The position numbers and the translations under genes were made by a program. From contig NZ_JAASTZ010000013.1 in the NCBI RefSeq assembly GCF_014322765.1, positions 1-64,000 of the forward strand: DNA of 64,000 nt. The letters are read 5' to 3'. Below, piece by piece: positions 16,538-25,437 of this stretch. The notes beneath the pieces are model-generated. The model had not been told where the DNA came from. It saw only the letters and a program-made list of their open reading frames with translations, and did not search any database. Position 1 is the stretch's first letter; each line of letters starts with the position of its first letter. The DNA is from Listeria immobilis. GTDB taxonomy: Bacteria > Bacillota > Bacilli > Lactobacillales > Listeriaceae.

Positions 16538-18259
16538 TTGAAAAATTTGGATTATTTTGAATTAAGATCCCTGCTCTACAGCAACGAAAAAGAAAACATC
16601 GTTCATTTTAGTATGGAGAAACTTGCTGAAAAGTGGTATTATTCAAAGCAAAATGTAAAAAAAAAGCTCAAAAAATACGAAGAAAAAAACTTGTTGAAAT
16701 ATATTCCTGGAAAAGGGAGAGGTAATGTATCTACTATTATTTTCATCAAAGATTTCCATTCAGAGATAAACGAGATTTTAACTAGTTGCATAGAAAATAA
16801 TGATATTAAATTTGCACTCCAACTCTCTCAGTTATCCATACCTCAAGAGTGGTTTTCTCCTTTTTTGGAAAAAATACAAACCCTTTTTAGCAGTGAAAAT
16901 GAGTATGGTAACAACATTATTAGATTTATAATTAACAGAAAAATCACTGCATTAGATCCGAATACAATTTGCTTGCAATTTGAGGCTTCCTTAATTAAAC
17001 AAATAAGCAATACATTAGTTGATTATTCTGAGGAAGGAGATATATTCACTCCTTCTGTCGCACTTAATTGGTCTCATAATGAAGAGTTTACAACATGGAA
17101 ATTCTTCATTAGAAAAAACATATATTTCCATGACGAAAAAAAAGTAACTGGAAGTGATATTCTCTTTTCATTTAACGAAGCTTTAAGAAGTAGTACCGGT
17201 AAATGGCTACTAAACAATTTAGAAAATATGTATTGTGAATCTGAGTTTACTGTTCATTTTAATTTTAAAAAACCCGAACCTGCATTTTTAAAATTAGTAA
17301 CACATTATTCGCTCGTAATTAGACCTGCATTCTCAAACAGTAAATATTTTATTGGTTGCGGACCATTCAAACTTGTTGAAAACAAGAATAATTATGTATA
17401 CTTAAAAAGTTTTTCAAAATATTTCAAAGAGACTCCATTAATAGATGGTATAGAATTCTGGTTGATAAACTCAAATTTCAAAAAGTGGCTAATTATCCCA
17501 CAAAAGAAAAATCTAAATAATACAATTAATCCTATTGGAGTACCTCGATCCGGAGTGTCTTATTTAATTTTCAATAAAAAGAAAAAAAATTCAATGGACC
17601 ACTTTTTAACAAATACATTAAAAACGATTTTTAATGTATCAGATTTTGTATCTGAAATGCATAATAATAAAGTATTAGTAGCCCATAGTTATTTTTATAA
17701 AAATTCAGAAACTAAAAAAAAAGCTTCTGTACTTTTAGAAAAAGAAATAATAAAAACTGTCAATTTACCTAATCACAGCAATAAAACTTTAAAATTAGCA
17801 GTCTATAACCATCCCCGACTAATACGTGAAGCATTATGGTTTAAGAAAAAAGCTGGTATTTATAACATCAATCTAGAAATAATAACTTATTCATTTAACG
17901 ATGATTATTTTTCGAAAAAAATTACATTTGATGCTGACATGGCTTTAGCGACAGATATACCTGTAACCGATATTGAATTAGGATATTTCGATTTCTTACT
18001 AAATAAAACTTTAATCTTTCAAAAGTTTGTTTCTAAGAATCATTTATCCTTTATATATTCACTCACTGCAAGGTATAGACAAACACAATCCCTTAACCAT
18101 AAGGTTACATTAATAAATGAAATTGAGAATTATATCAATCAAGAAAACTTACTCATTTATTTATATCACCCTTTAAAATATTATAATATTCATAGTTTTA
18201 TTAATGGTGTAGAATTTGATAGTAATGGAAATATTATTTTAAACAAACTATGGTGGTAA
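16538..18259 (+). CDS. SgrR-like regulator with solute-binding domain
   Basis: 573-residue cytosolic regulator. An N-terminal winged helix (about 1-75, SgrR_N type: MEKLAEKWYYSKQNVKKKLKKYEEKNLLKYIPGKG region) is followed by a type 5 solute-binding domain (about 125-400; WKFFIRKNIYFHDEKKVTGSDILFS is the typical SBP_bac_5 stretch). Proteins of this plan sense small molecules and control adjacent genes. It is divergent from the island operon and shares its AT-rich composition, so it is the likely pathway regulator. TTG at 16538 is preferred: AGGAAG lies 8 bases upstream, whereas the GTG at 16529 overlaps that site. No signal peptide is present. The ligand is unknown. Confidence 0.82.
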   Translation: MKNLDYFELRSLLYSNEKENIVHFSMEKLAEKWYYSKQNVKKKLKKYEEKNLLKYIPGKGRGNVSTIIFIKDFHSEINEILTSCIENNDIKFALQLSQLSIPQEWFSPFLEKIQTLFSSENEYGNNIIRFIINRKITALDPNTICLQFEASLIKQISNTLVDYSEEGDIFTPSVALNWSHNEEFTTWKFFIRKNIYFHDEKKVTGSDILFSFNEALRSSTGKWLLNNLENMYCESEFTVHFNFKKPEPAFLKLVTHYSLVIRPAFSNSKYFIGCGPFKLVENKNNYVYLKSFSKYFKETPLIDGIEFWLINSNFKKWLIIPQKKNLNNTINPIGVPRSGVSYLIFNKKKKNSMDHFLTNTLKTIFNVSDFVSEMHNNKVLVAHSYFYKNSETKKKASVLLEKEIIKTVNLPNHSNKTLKLAVYNHPRLIREALWFKKKAGIYNINLEIITYSFNDDYFSKKITFDADMALATDIPVTDIELGYFDFLLNKTLIFQKFVSKNHLSFIYSLTARYRQTQSLNHKVTLINEIENYINQENLLIYLYHPLKYYNIHSFINGVEFDSNGNIILNKLWW

Positions 18260-18261
18260 AC

Positions 18262-18388
18262 AAGAGATTGGGCACTACTAAAATCAAGTATTAAAAATCA
18301 GAAAATAAATAAGCAAAAATCATTGTATTAAGCCATTTCCAAAATAGGATATACAAGATTTCTGCTTATTTTTTATTTTAGTGGCTCT
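18262..18388. terminator. Long imperfect palindrome / bidirectional terminator
   Basis: Outer arms CACTACTAAAAT and ATTTTAGTG and inner arms AATAAGCAAAAATC and GATTTCTGCTTATT form a roughly 110-base imperfect stem between the convergent regulator and ppiB. The inner motif resembles the hairpin at 29420-29482. Confidence 0.65.
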
Positions 18389-18403
18389 TTTATCTCATCC
18401 ACT

Positions 18404-18477
18404 AATTAATTATTTAATATTAATCTTCTCAATCACAACATCATTCACTGGTTTGTCTTGCATGCCAGTTGGTAGAC
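18404..18477 (-). repeat. Right boundary repeat of the island (ppiB 3' end copy)
   Basis: Direct repeat of 9247-9320, with about 8 substitutions and two one-base indels by eye. The longest shared run is ACTGGTTTGTCTTGC. Together they bracket the island like attachment sites or a recombination scar. Confidence 0.75.
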
Positions 18478-18994
18478 CTGCGATTTCGTCTACTACGTCC
18501 ATGCCTTCGATTACGTGACCGAAAACTGTGTGGCGACCGTCTAACCATGGTGTTCCGCCTTGTTTGTAAGCTTCGATAATTTCTACGGGGAAGCCAGCTT
18601 GTTCCATTTGACCAAGCATGTCAGCAGGCATATCTGGTTTTTGAACGATGAAAAATTGGCTGCCGTTAGTATTTGGACCAGCGTTGGCCATTGATAAAGC
18701 ACCACGAAGGTTGAATGCTTCTGTAGAGAATTCATCTTCAAAAGCTTCTCCCCAAATACTTTCGCCTCCAGTACCAAGGCCGTCTGGGTCGCCACCTTGG
18801 ATCATGAATTCAGGTATAACACGGTGGAAAATTAAACCGTCGTAATAACCGTTTTTAGAATGTGTAACAAAGTTTTCTACTGTTTTTGGAGCAATTTCAG
18901 GGAACAATTTGATACGAATAGTTCCTCGATTTGTAATCATTTCTGCTTCAATCTCATTAGGTGCTACTTCTTTTGATAATTGTGGGTAGGTCAT
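18410..18994 (-). CDS. ppiB: Cyclophilin-type peptidyl-prolyl cis-trans isomerase
   Basis: Cytosolic protein-folding catalyst of 194 residues with no signal peptide. Cyclophilin motifs: [29 protein letters not shown] (catalytic Arg in FHRVIP), [14 protein letters not shown] and [19 protein letters not shown] lies 9 bases before the ATG. Its last 74 bases (18404-18477) are duplicated, in diverged form, on the other side of the island, so this gene's 3' end is the island insertion point. Confidence 0.95.
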   Translation of the reverse strand: MTYPQLSKEVAPNEIEAEMITNRGTIRIKLFPEIAPKTVENFVTHSKNGYYDGLIFHRVIPEFMIQGGDPDGLGTGGESIWGEAFEDEFSTEAFNLRGALSMANAGPNTNGSQFFIVQKPDMPADMLGQMEQAGFPVEIIEAYKQGGTPWLDGRHTVFGHVIEGMDVVDEIAGLPTGMQDKPVNDVVIEKINIK

Positions 18995-19030
18995 ATTGTA
19001 AAACTCCTTCTTGTTTTAATTGATTGTTCA

Positions 19031-19126
19031 CTAACGCAGCCAAATAATAAGTAAATTAACAACGACAGCAATCAGATATAGTACTAGTATAACAGCTGAA
19101 ACCCAAATGACAATTTTTTTAACCAA
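19031..19126 (-). CDS. 31-residue single-pass membrane peptide
   Basis: Small frame reading MVKKIVIWVSAVILVLYLI, then AVVVNLLIIWLR. It is almost wholly one hydrophobic helix with a positively charged N-terminus (KK) and a terminal Arg, so N-in is expected. It starts at TTG with AAGGAAG seven bases upstream and ends 36 bases before ppiB on the same strand. I do not recognise a family. The RBS, clean start and helix make a real gene likely, but conservation would have to confirm it. Confidence 0.55.
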   Translation of the reverse strand: MVKKIVIWVSAVILVLYLIAVVVNLLIIWLR

Positions 19127-19148
19127 AAATGCACTTCCTTCACTTTAT

Positions 19149-19177
19149 TTTTCATTCACTCCCTTTTATTCTATAAT
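19149..19177 (+). promoter_or_regulatory. Promoter of the MFS transporter gene
   Basis: TTTTCA, a 17-base spacer and a perfect TATAAT. Transcription would begin near 19184, which makes the GTG at 19184 an unlikely start for the MFS gene. Confidence 0.6.
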
Positions 19178-19222
19178 GAAAAGGTGAGTTTTAACAATAA
19201 TACGAATAGAGATGATTTTTTT

Positions 19223-20434
19223 ATGACAACAAGAAAGAGAAATTTGTACATTTTAATGGTTGCCAATTTGTTGATGTCAGCTAGTATGACGATGATTATG
19301 CCGTTTTTATCGCTCTATATTGACACATTTGGAGATTATAGCGACTCTTATGTTCAAAGATGGGCAGGCTATATTTTCGGAGTTACTTTTTTAGTGGCAT
19401 TTATTTTTTCTCCTATTTGGGGTCGGATTGGGGACAAACATGGTTATAAAGGGATTTTGATTTTAACTTCTTTTGGTTTAGCAATTTGTATTTTCCTGAT
19501 GGGATTTGCACATTCGGTTACTTACTTGTTGATTTTGCGAATTTTTATGGGTGTTGTTACGGGTTTCATCGGGGTTAGTAATGCTTTTATTGCACGACAA
19601 ACACCTAGAAATGAAGCAGGGAAAATCCTTGGAACACTTCAACTTGGTGGTGTTACTGGCATGTTATTTGGTCCGCTAATAGGTGGAGCAATGGCTGATT
19701 TATTTGGTTTTAAAGATACTTTTACCATTACAGGGATCGCGATGATGCTTGCGGCGTTACTCGTTGCTCTTGGGGTAAAAGAGATTCGGACAGAAGAACA
19801 AAAGGAAGCCGCGAAAGTAGTTTATTCGAGACGAGCTGTTTTAAAACAAATCTTTACGCTTCGTGTTCTCTTTACGGTAATGATTATTACTGCTCTTATT
19901 CAAATTGCGAATTTTAGCGTACAGCCACTCTTAGCCCTTTATGTTGGAGATATGACTCACTCGAATAATATTGCTTTCTTATCTGGTTTAGCTTTTTCAG
20001 CGACTGGTTTTGGGAATTTAGTAATGACTCGAAAATGGGGACAGCTTGGCGATAAGTATGGCTATGAGAAGATTTTAAATATCTTGTTAATTATGGCTGC
20101 TATTTTTGTTATTCCCCAAGCTTTTGCAACAAATCTCTGGTTTTTTATTTTCTTCCGCTTTTTATTTGGGATTGCTATTGGTGGAATGGTTCCCTGTACG
20201 ACGGCATATATTCGGCTTGCAGCACCTGGTGTTATGCAAGGTGAGATGCTTGGCTACAATCAAAGTGCTCGTTTCTTAGGGAATGTTATTGGGCCAATTC
20301 TAGGCGGTACACTTGCTGGCTATATCGGAATACCTAGTGTTTTCCTTTTTATGAGCTTTATGTTTTTTGTTGCTTTTTTTGTTTTACTATACGCACTTCA
20401 TTCCGACAGAAAACGCCATGTTAATGTTGATTAA
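19223..20434 (+). CDS. MFS multidrug-type efflux transporter
   Basis: 403-residue 12-helix major facilitator, probably a drug/H+ antiporter (DHA1 type). Visible: motif A-like GRIGDKHGYKGILI in loop 2-3, the repeated GQLGDKYGYEKIL at loop 8-9, and motif C-like GPLIGGAMADLFG at the end of helix 5. ATG at 19223 is preferred because the promoter -10 ends at 19177; the in-frame GTG at 19184 adds 13 polar residues. It is monocistronic with its own terminator. Substrate unknown. Confidence 0.88.
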   Translation: MTTRKRNLYILMVANLLMSASMTMIMPFLSLYIDTFGDYSDSYVQRWAGYIFGVTFLVAFIFSPIWGRIGDKHGYKGILILTSFGLAICIFLMGFAHSVTYLLILRIFMGVVTGFIGVSNAFIARQTPRNEAGKILGTLQLGGVTGMLFGPLIGGAMADLFGFKDTFTITGIAMMLAALLVALGVKEIRTEEQKEAAKVVYSRRAVLKQIFTLRVLFTVMIITALIQIANFSVQPLLALYVGDMTHSNNIAFLSGLAFSATGFGNLVMTRKWGQLGDKYGYEKILNILLIMAAIFVIPQAFATNLWFFIFFRFLFGIAIGGMVPCTTAYIRLAAPGVMQGEMLGYNQSARFLGNVIGPILGGTLAGYIGIPSVFLFMSFMFFVAFFVLLYALHSDRKRHVNVD

Positions 20435-20439
20435 GTTTT

Positions 20440-20478
20440 AGCAAATCTAAGTTTTTTCTTAGGTTTGCTTTTTTATTC
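20440..20478 (+). terminator. Terminator of the MFS gene
   Basis: Stem AGCAAA-CTAAG / CTTAG-TTTGCT followed by TTTTTTATT. Confidence 0.8.
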
Positions 20479-20540
20479 TTCCTATTTAATTGTTTTTTTA
20501 ACTTACATAAATTGATTTAGAAAGTTAAGTTTTCCACCTT

Positions 20541-20789
20541 TTTTTCAACTAAAAAAGTATGTTATAATAAAAAATATAAAAAGTACGGCGATTATTTGGG
20601 TACTTTAGGAATGGTAAAGTTATAAAAATAATGCATTTTTATGATTTAGTACGACTTTCTACTATTTTTAGTTACATTTAGATTTTATTAAATGTAAGTA
20701 CTTGCTTAAAAAACAATGATTTTCCTGTAGTTATTTTCTTAATTTCAGGAGGACTTTCCGTATAAAAATTCTTCGAGGGGGAGCCGATT
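20541..20789 (+). promoter_or_regulatory. Promoter and long leader of the mrp operon
   Basis: A perfect TATAAT (20563-20568) with a poor T-rich -35 would start transcription near 20576, leaving about 215 untranslated bases before mrpA. The leader has an AAGTAC/GTACTT inverted repeat near 20580-20605 and ends in a strong GAGGGGGAG ribosome site. I recognise no riboswitch class in it. Confidence 0.45.
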
Positions 20790-23198
20790 TTGTCATTTCT
20801 TCATCTAGCTATTCTTTTGCCATTCATTGTGGCACTTTTCATTCCAATTTTTTACCGATGGACTAAACATGTTCACACTGGCTGGTTAGTACTACCGATT
20901 CCAGTAATTCTATTTATTTACTTTTTAACTTATATCCCAAAGACGATGGACGGGGCAACGATTGTTTCGATGCCTTGGATTCCGCGACTTGGGATTAATT
21001 TTACAGTAGTTGTAGATGGTCTTAGTTTACTTTTTGCATTACTGATTACAGGGATTGGGTCACTCGTAACTTTTTACTCGATATATTATCTAGGGAAGAA
21101 AAAAGAGCGACTTAATAATTTTTATACTTTCTTATTTATTTTTATGACCGCTATGCTTGGAGTTGTTCTTAGTGATAACTTGATTGTCCTCTATCTGTTT
21201 TGGGAGTTAACTTCAATTAGTTCCTTCTTACTGATTGGTTACTGGTATCATAGGGAGCGTTCGCGTTATGGCGCTCGTAAATCTATGATGATTACCGTGT
21301 TTGGTGGCTTGATGATGCTTGGAGGATTTATTTTACTCCATATTATGAGTGATTCTTACTCTATTCGAGCAATTATCCAAGATGCAGATGTCATTAGTCA
21401 AAGTAGTTTATTCATTCCTGCAATGATTCTCGTCTTACTTGGCGCCTTTACAAAATCTGCTCAAGTTCCATTCCATATTTGGCTCCCTGATGCGATGGAA
21501 GCACCGACTCCTGTTAGCGCCTATTTGCATTCCGCGACGATGGTAAAAGCTGGGATTTATATCGTAGCTCGCTTTACTCCACTATTTGCAAGTTCTGGGG
21601 TTTGGTTTTGGACCGTTTCACTCGTTGGGCTTGTTACTCTTTTTTGGGGTTCGCTTAATGCCACAAAGAAAAATGATTTAAAAGCGATTTTAGCTTATTC
21701 GACCATTAGCCAGCTTGGGATGATTATGGCGTTACTTGGGATTGGAGCAGCCTCGCTTCACTTTGATACGTTAAGTGATGATATTTATGTGATGGCGATT
21801 GTCGCAGCAGTTTTCCACTTATTTAATCATGCCACATTTAAAGGTAGCTTGTTTATGATGGTTGGTATTGTCGATCATGAAACTGGGACACGGGACATTA
21901 GACGTCTTGGCGGTTTAATGCGAATCATGCCTATAACTGCTACGATTGCTTTCATTGGTACCTTTGCAATGGCTGGGATTCCACCTTTTAATGGCTTCTT
22001 AAGTAAAGAAATGTTTTTTGAAAGTATGCTTAATATTACACATTTAGAGTTATTTAATGCTAGCACTTGGGGTGTTATCCTTCCAGTAGTCGCTTGGATT
22101 GCTAGTGTATTTACTTTTGTTTATAGTATGATTATTTTCTTTAAAACATTTACTGGAAAAGTAAAACCTTACTTACTTCCCAAAAAGCCACATGAAGCTT
22201 CTTTTGGATTGCTTCTACCTCCAATAATTTTGTCTGCATTAGTCGTTATTATTGGTATATTCCCTAATTTAATTGCTGAGCCGATTTTGGAACCTGCTGT
22301 CAGAGCAATCGTTCCTGGATTAGATACTGACTTTTCGATTCATATTAGTATGTGGCACGGATTTACACCTGCACTTCTGATGACGATTGGGGTTGTCACT
22401 TTTGGCGTTATTTTATTCCTTACACATAAATACTGGAAACCTTGGATTACAACCCGCATTCCTAAAGCACTTAGAATTGGAAAAACATACGACAATGGGA
22501 TGTTTTATTTAGAACAAGGCTCTTATCGAATGACGATGTTTATTATGACTGGCTGGCTTAGAACTTACTTAAATTATATGTTAGCTGCTTTTATTTTAAT
22601 GATGGCTTCTGTGATAATATTTACTCAAGCGCTTGATTTTAATTTTTCTAATATGACGAAAGTGACTGTAGTTGATTTCGTATTAGCAGCGGTTATTCTT
22701 GTTACTTTAGTTGGTACTGTTTTCTCTAAATCACGAATTACATCCATTATCTTACTTGGAGCAATGGGCTACACAATCAGTATTTTCTTTGTTATTTCTA
22801 GAGCGCCAGACCTTGCGCTAACACAACTTATTATTGAAACGATTTCGGTAGTGCTTTATCTACTTGTTTTCTATCATCTGCCGCAGTTTAGTAATATTGA
22901 AGAAAAGCCTAAATGGTTATCGATGAAGACGTTTTTAAGTATCGGTGTTGGTGTCATTATTACACTTGTTTCACTCTCTGCTTATAATACTACTTTTTAT
23001 GATTCGATTTCTAAATACTATATTGATAATGCTTACGTGGAAGCTGCTGGAAAAAATATTGTAAATGTTATTCTAGTTGATTTCCGTGGTTTTGATACAA
23101 TGTTCGAAACAGCCGTTCTTTCCATTGCTGCTATTGGTATTTATGCAATGATTAAATTACGATTGACGAAACGAGGTGAAAATGATGAAAACGAATGA
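20790..23198 (+). CDS. mrpA: Mrp Na+/H+ antiporter subunit A
   Basis: 802-residue, about 20-helix membrane subunit related to NuoL/ND5, with the MrpB-like C-terminal domain fused. Conserved stretches: VLYLFWELTSISSFLLIGYW (key Glu), the FTKSAQVPFHIWLPDAMEAPTPVSAYLHSATMVKAG region with its essential lysines, and GIPPFNGFLSKE. It is part of the heteromeric Mrp complex that exports Na+ in exchange for protons, giving salt, alkali and bile tolerance. The start is TTG with GAGGGGGAG six bases upstream. First gene of seven. Confidence 0.95.
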   Translation: MSFLHLAILLPFIVALFIPIFYRWTKHVHTGWLVLPIPVILFIYFLTYIPKTMDGATIVSMPWIPRLGINFTVVVDGLSLLFALLITGIGSLVTFYSIYYLGKKKERLNNFYTFLFIFMTAMLGVVLSDNLIVLYLFWELTSISSFLLIGYWYHRERSRYGARKSMMITVFGGLMMLGGFILLHIMSDSYSIRAIIQDADVISQSSLFIPAMILVLLGAFTKSAQVPFHIWLPDAMEAPTPVSAYLHSATMVKAGIYIVARFTPLFASSGVWFWTVSLVGLVTLFWGSLNATKKNDLKAILAYSTISQLGMIMALLGIGAASLHFDTLSDDIYVMAIVAAVFHLFNHATFKGSLFMMVGIVDHETGTRDIRRLGGLMRIMPITATIAFIGTFAMAGIPPFNGFLSKEMFFESMLNITHLELFNASTWGVILPVVAWIASVFTFVYSMIIFFKTFTGKVKPYLLPKKPHEASFGLLLPPIILSALVVIIGIFPNLIAEPILEPAVRAIVPGLDTDFSIHISMWHGFTPALLMTIGVVTFGVILFLTHKYWKPWITTRIPKALRIGKTYDNGMFYLEQGSYRMTMFIMTGWLRTYLNYMLAAFILMMASVIIFTQALDFNFSNMTKVTVVDFVLAAVILVTLVGTVFSKSRITSIILLGAMGYTISIFFVISRAPDLALTQLIIETISVVLYLLVFYHLPQFSNIEEKPKWLSMKTFLSIGVGVIITLVSLSAYNTTFYDSISKYYIDNAYVEAAGKNIVNVILVDFRGFDTMFETAVLSIAAIGIYAMIKLRLTKRGENDENE

Positions 23199-23607
23199 CG
23201 TTCTTCTTAGAAATGTGACGAAAGTAGTTGCTTTCATTATTTTCTTATTCTCACTCCATTTATTTTTTGCTGGTCATTATAATCCTGGTGGTGGCTTTGT
23301 CGCTGGACTCACTACAGCAGGAGCAATTACTTTAACATTACTCGCATATGATACAAAAACCGTTGCAAGCATGCTAAACATCAATACGATTATGCTTACA
23401 GGGATTGGACTTGTTTTTGCACTAGGTACTGGAATGATTGGTATTTTTACTGGCGACGCTTTTTTGACACACAAATTTGGTCATGTGGATTTGCCTATTT
23501 TAGGTGATACAGCACTGCACACGGCAACCATTTTTGATCTCGGGGTTTATCTAGTGGTTGTTGGTGTAACACTTACGATAATTCAAACGATTGGGGAGAG
23601 TGACTGA
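23185..23607 (+). CDS. mrpB: Mrp antiporter subunit B
   Basis: 140-residue membrane subunit with four helices (MnhB family). HLFFAGHYNPGGGFVAGL is its hallmark; DLGVYLVVVGVTLTII forms the last helix. ATG at 23185 sits six bases after GAGGTG and the gene overlaps mrpA by 14 bases. An upstream GTG at 23176 lies inside the ribosome site and is rejected. Confidence 0.92.
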   Translation: MKTNDVLLRNVTKVVAFIIFLFSLHLFFAGHYNPGGGFVAGLTTAGAITLTLLAYDTKTVASMLNINTIMLTGIGLVFALGTGMIGIFTGDAFLTHKFGHVDLPILGDTALHTATIFDLGVYLVVVGVTLTIIQTIGESD

Positions 23608-23954
23608 TGGAACTATTAATGTCTATATTGATCGGCTTGATTTTTGCTGCTGCTGTCTATTTAATTCTCTCTAAAAGTTTACTACGAATTATTATTGGAA
23701 CGGCTGTCCTTAGTCATGGGGTAAATTTACTTGTACTGACGATGGGTGGCTTAAAAAAAGGACGTGTGCCGATTCTAGGCACGGAAGGAACTGGTTTATA
23801 CAATGACCCCCTTCCACAGGCCCTTATTTTAACCGCGATTGTTATAAGCTTTGGTGTAACTGCCTTTTTCCTTGTTCTTGCTTATAGAGCGTATCAGGAG
23901 CTTGATAGCGAGAGTGTATCCAAGACGAGAGGACATGAAGCCGATGATGAATAA
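23607..23954 (+). CDS. mrpC: Mrp antiporter subunit C
   Basis: 115-residue, three-helix NuoK-like subunit. The conserved GTAVLSHGVNLLVLTMG and DPLPQALILTAIVISFGVTA segments are present. ATG overlaps the mrpB TGA by one base (TGATG). The hydrophilic C-terminus overlaps the mrpD start. Confidence 0.93.
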   Translation: MELLMSILIGLIFAAAVYLILSKSLLRIIIGTAVLSHGVNLLVLTMGGLKKGRVPILGTEGTGLYNDPLPQALILTAIVISFGVTAFFLVLAYRAYQELDSESVSKTRGHEADDE

Positions 23955-25431
23955 TTTAATTTTAATGCCAATCCTTATTCCATTTTTTGGGGCAATTGTG
24001 CTAATGCTCCTTCCAAAACGCGTGATTGTACAACGGATTTCCGCTCTTATTTTTAGTGGTATTTTGGTTGTTGCTAATTTTTCTTTAGTATTTTATATTC
24101 AAGAAAACGGGATTACGACACTAAATATTGGTAACTGGGCGGCTCCTTTTGGGATTACGATGGTTGGTGATATGTTTGCCATCTTACTTACAGCAACAAC
24201 TAGCATCATTTTGTTCTGTGTTATCTTATATTCCTTTTATACTATCGGAAAACCACGTGAGAAATTTCTTTACTACCCTGCAATGCTCTTTATGATTGTT
24301 GGTGTGAATGGTTCTTTTCTAACGGGCGATATTTTTAATATGTTTGTTTTCTTTGAAGTAATGTTAATGGCATCCTATGTGTTATTAGTTATTGGGGGCA
24401 CGCAGGTACAGTTAAAAGCAACGATTAAATACTTGCTGATTAATGTCGTTGGTTCTGGATTTTTCGTTGTTGCCATCGCATTACTTTACTCAATGATTGG
24501 AACATTAAATATGGCAGATATTTCGCAAAAAATTGCTGACTTAAATGGAGCAAATACTGGAATGATAAGCGTTGTCGCGGTTCTTTTCTTATTTGTATTT
24601 GGGCTTAAGGCTGGGCTGTTTCCACTTTATTTCTGGCTCCCAGGATCTTACTTTGCCCCACCAATCCCTGTTCTAGCGCTGTTTGGTGGGCTTTTGACCA
24701 AAGTCGGTGTTTATGCGATTATTCGGACCTATACGTTATTCTTTAGTTCTTTAACAGATTTTGTCGTTCCGATGCTTGGAATACTGGCAATAGTGACGAT
24801 TATCCTCGGTGTTATCGGGGCAATTAGTTATTATGATATGAAGACGATTGTGATTTACAATATTATGATTGCCATTGGTGTGATTTTGTTTAGCGTTTCG
24901 ATTATGACACGCGAATCAATGACTGGTGCAGTATTTTACTTAATTCACGATATGATTATTAAAGCAGCTCTATTCCTCATTATCGGTATTGTAATGGCGA
25001 TTACTGGTTACTCTAGTGTGAAGAAGTTTAGTGGTTTAATGACTGTTAAGCCATCTCTTGGTTGGATTTTCTTTATCGCCACGTTAGGTCTGGCAGGAAT
25101 TCCTCCATTGAGTGGATTCATTGGTAAACTTTTAATTGTCGAAGGAGCTTTCTCAGCTGGTCAAATGGTTGGTGGTATTATCATTCTACTTTCTAGTTTG
25201 TTCGTCCTTATGTCACTAATTAAAGTCTTTACTAAAGGTTTCTGGGGAGAGAAAAAAGGGGTATTTAATTTGCAAATCCCTTATAAAAAAATGCTCGTTC
25301 CAGTTATTGTCTTATTAACGATTTCGATAGCATATGGTGTGTTTAGTAACGCAATTTATCCGTTTATTGAACAGGCGGTTGATCCACTTGTTGACCCTTC
25401 TGTTTATATTCATGCGGTGTTAAAGGAGTGA
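23944..25431 (+). CDS. mrpD: Mrp antiporter subunit D
   Basis: About 495 residues, 14 helices, NuoM/NuoN-like. Visible: FFEVMLMASYVLLVIGG with the essential Glu, FGLKAGLFPLYFWLPGSYFAPP with key Lys, and AGIPPLSGFIGK. The start is uncertain: several close ATG codons (23935, 23944, 23947) follow AGAGG. I chose 23944, giving MMNNLILMPILIPF, because most family members begin MNN. It overlaps mrpC by about ten bases. Confidence 0.92.
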   Translation: MMNNLILMPILIPFFGAIVLMLLPKRVIVQRISALIFSGILVVANFSLVFYIQENGITTLNIGNWAAPFGITMVGDMFAILLTATTSIILFCVILYSFYTIGKPREKFLYYPAMLFMIVGVNGSFLTGDIFNMFVFFEVMLMASYVLLVIGGTQVQLKATIKYLLINVVGSGFFVVAIALLYSMIGTLNMADISQKIADLNGANTGMISVVAVLFLFVFGLKAGLFPLYFWLPGSYFAPPIPVLALFGGLLTKVGVYAIIRTYTLFFSSLTDFVVPMLGILAIVTIILGVIGAISYYDMKTIVIYNIMIAIGVILFSVSIMTRESMTGAVFYLIHDMIIKAALFLIIGIVMAITGYSSVKKFSGLMTVKPSLGWIFFIATLGLAGIPPLSGFIGKLLIVEGAFSAGQMVGGIIILLSSLFVLMSLIKVFTKGFWGEKKGVFNLQIPYKKMLVPVIVLLTISIAYGVFSNAIYPFIEQAVDPLVDPSVYIHAVLKE

Positions 25432-25437
25432 TAAAAG

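Noticed and set aside
18410-19126. Tyrosine or serine integrase associated with the island boundary
   Set aside because: No frame in or beside the island shows integrase motifs; all island genes are accounted for.
20576-20789. Known ion riboswitch in the mrp leader
   Set aside because: No ydaO, Na+ or Li+ riboswitch core could be recognised; only a short inverted repeat is present.
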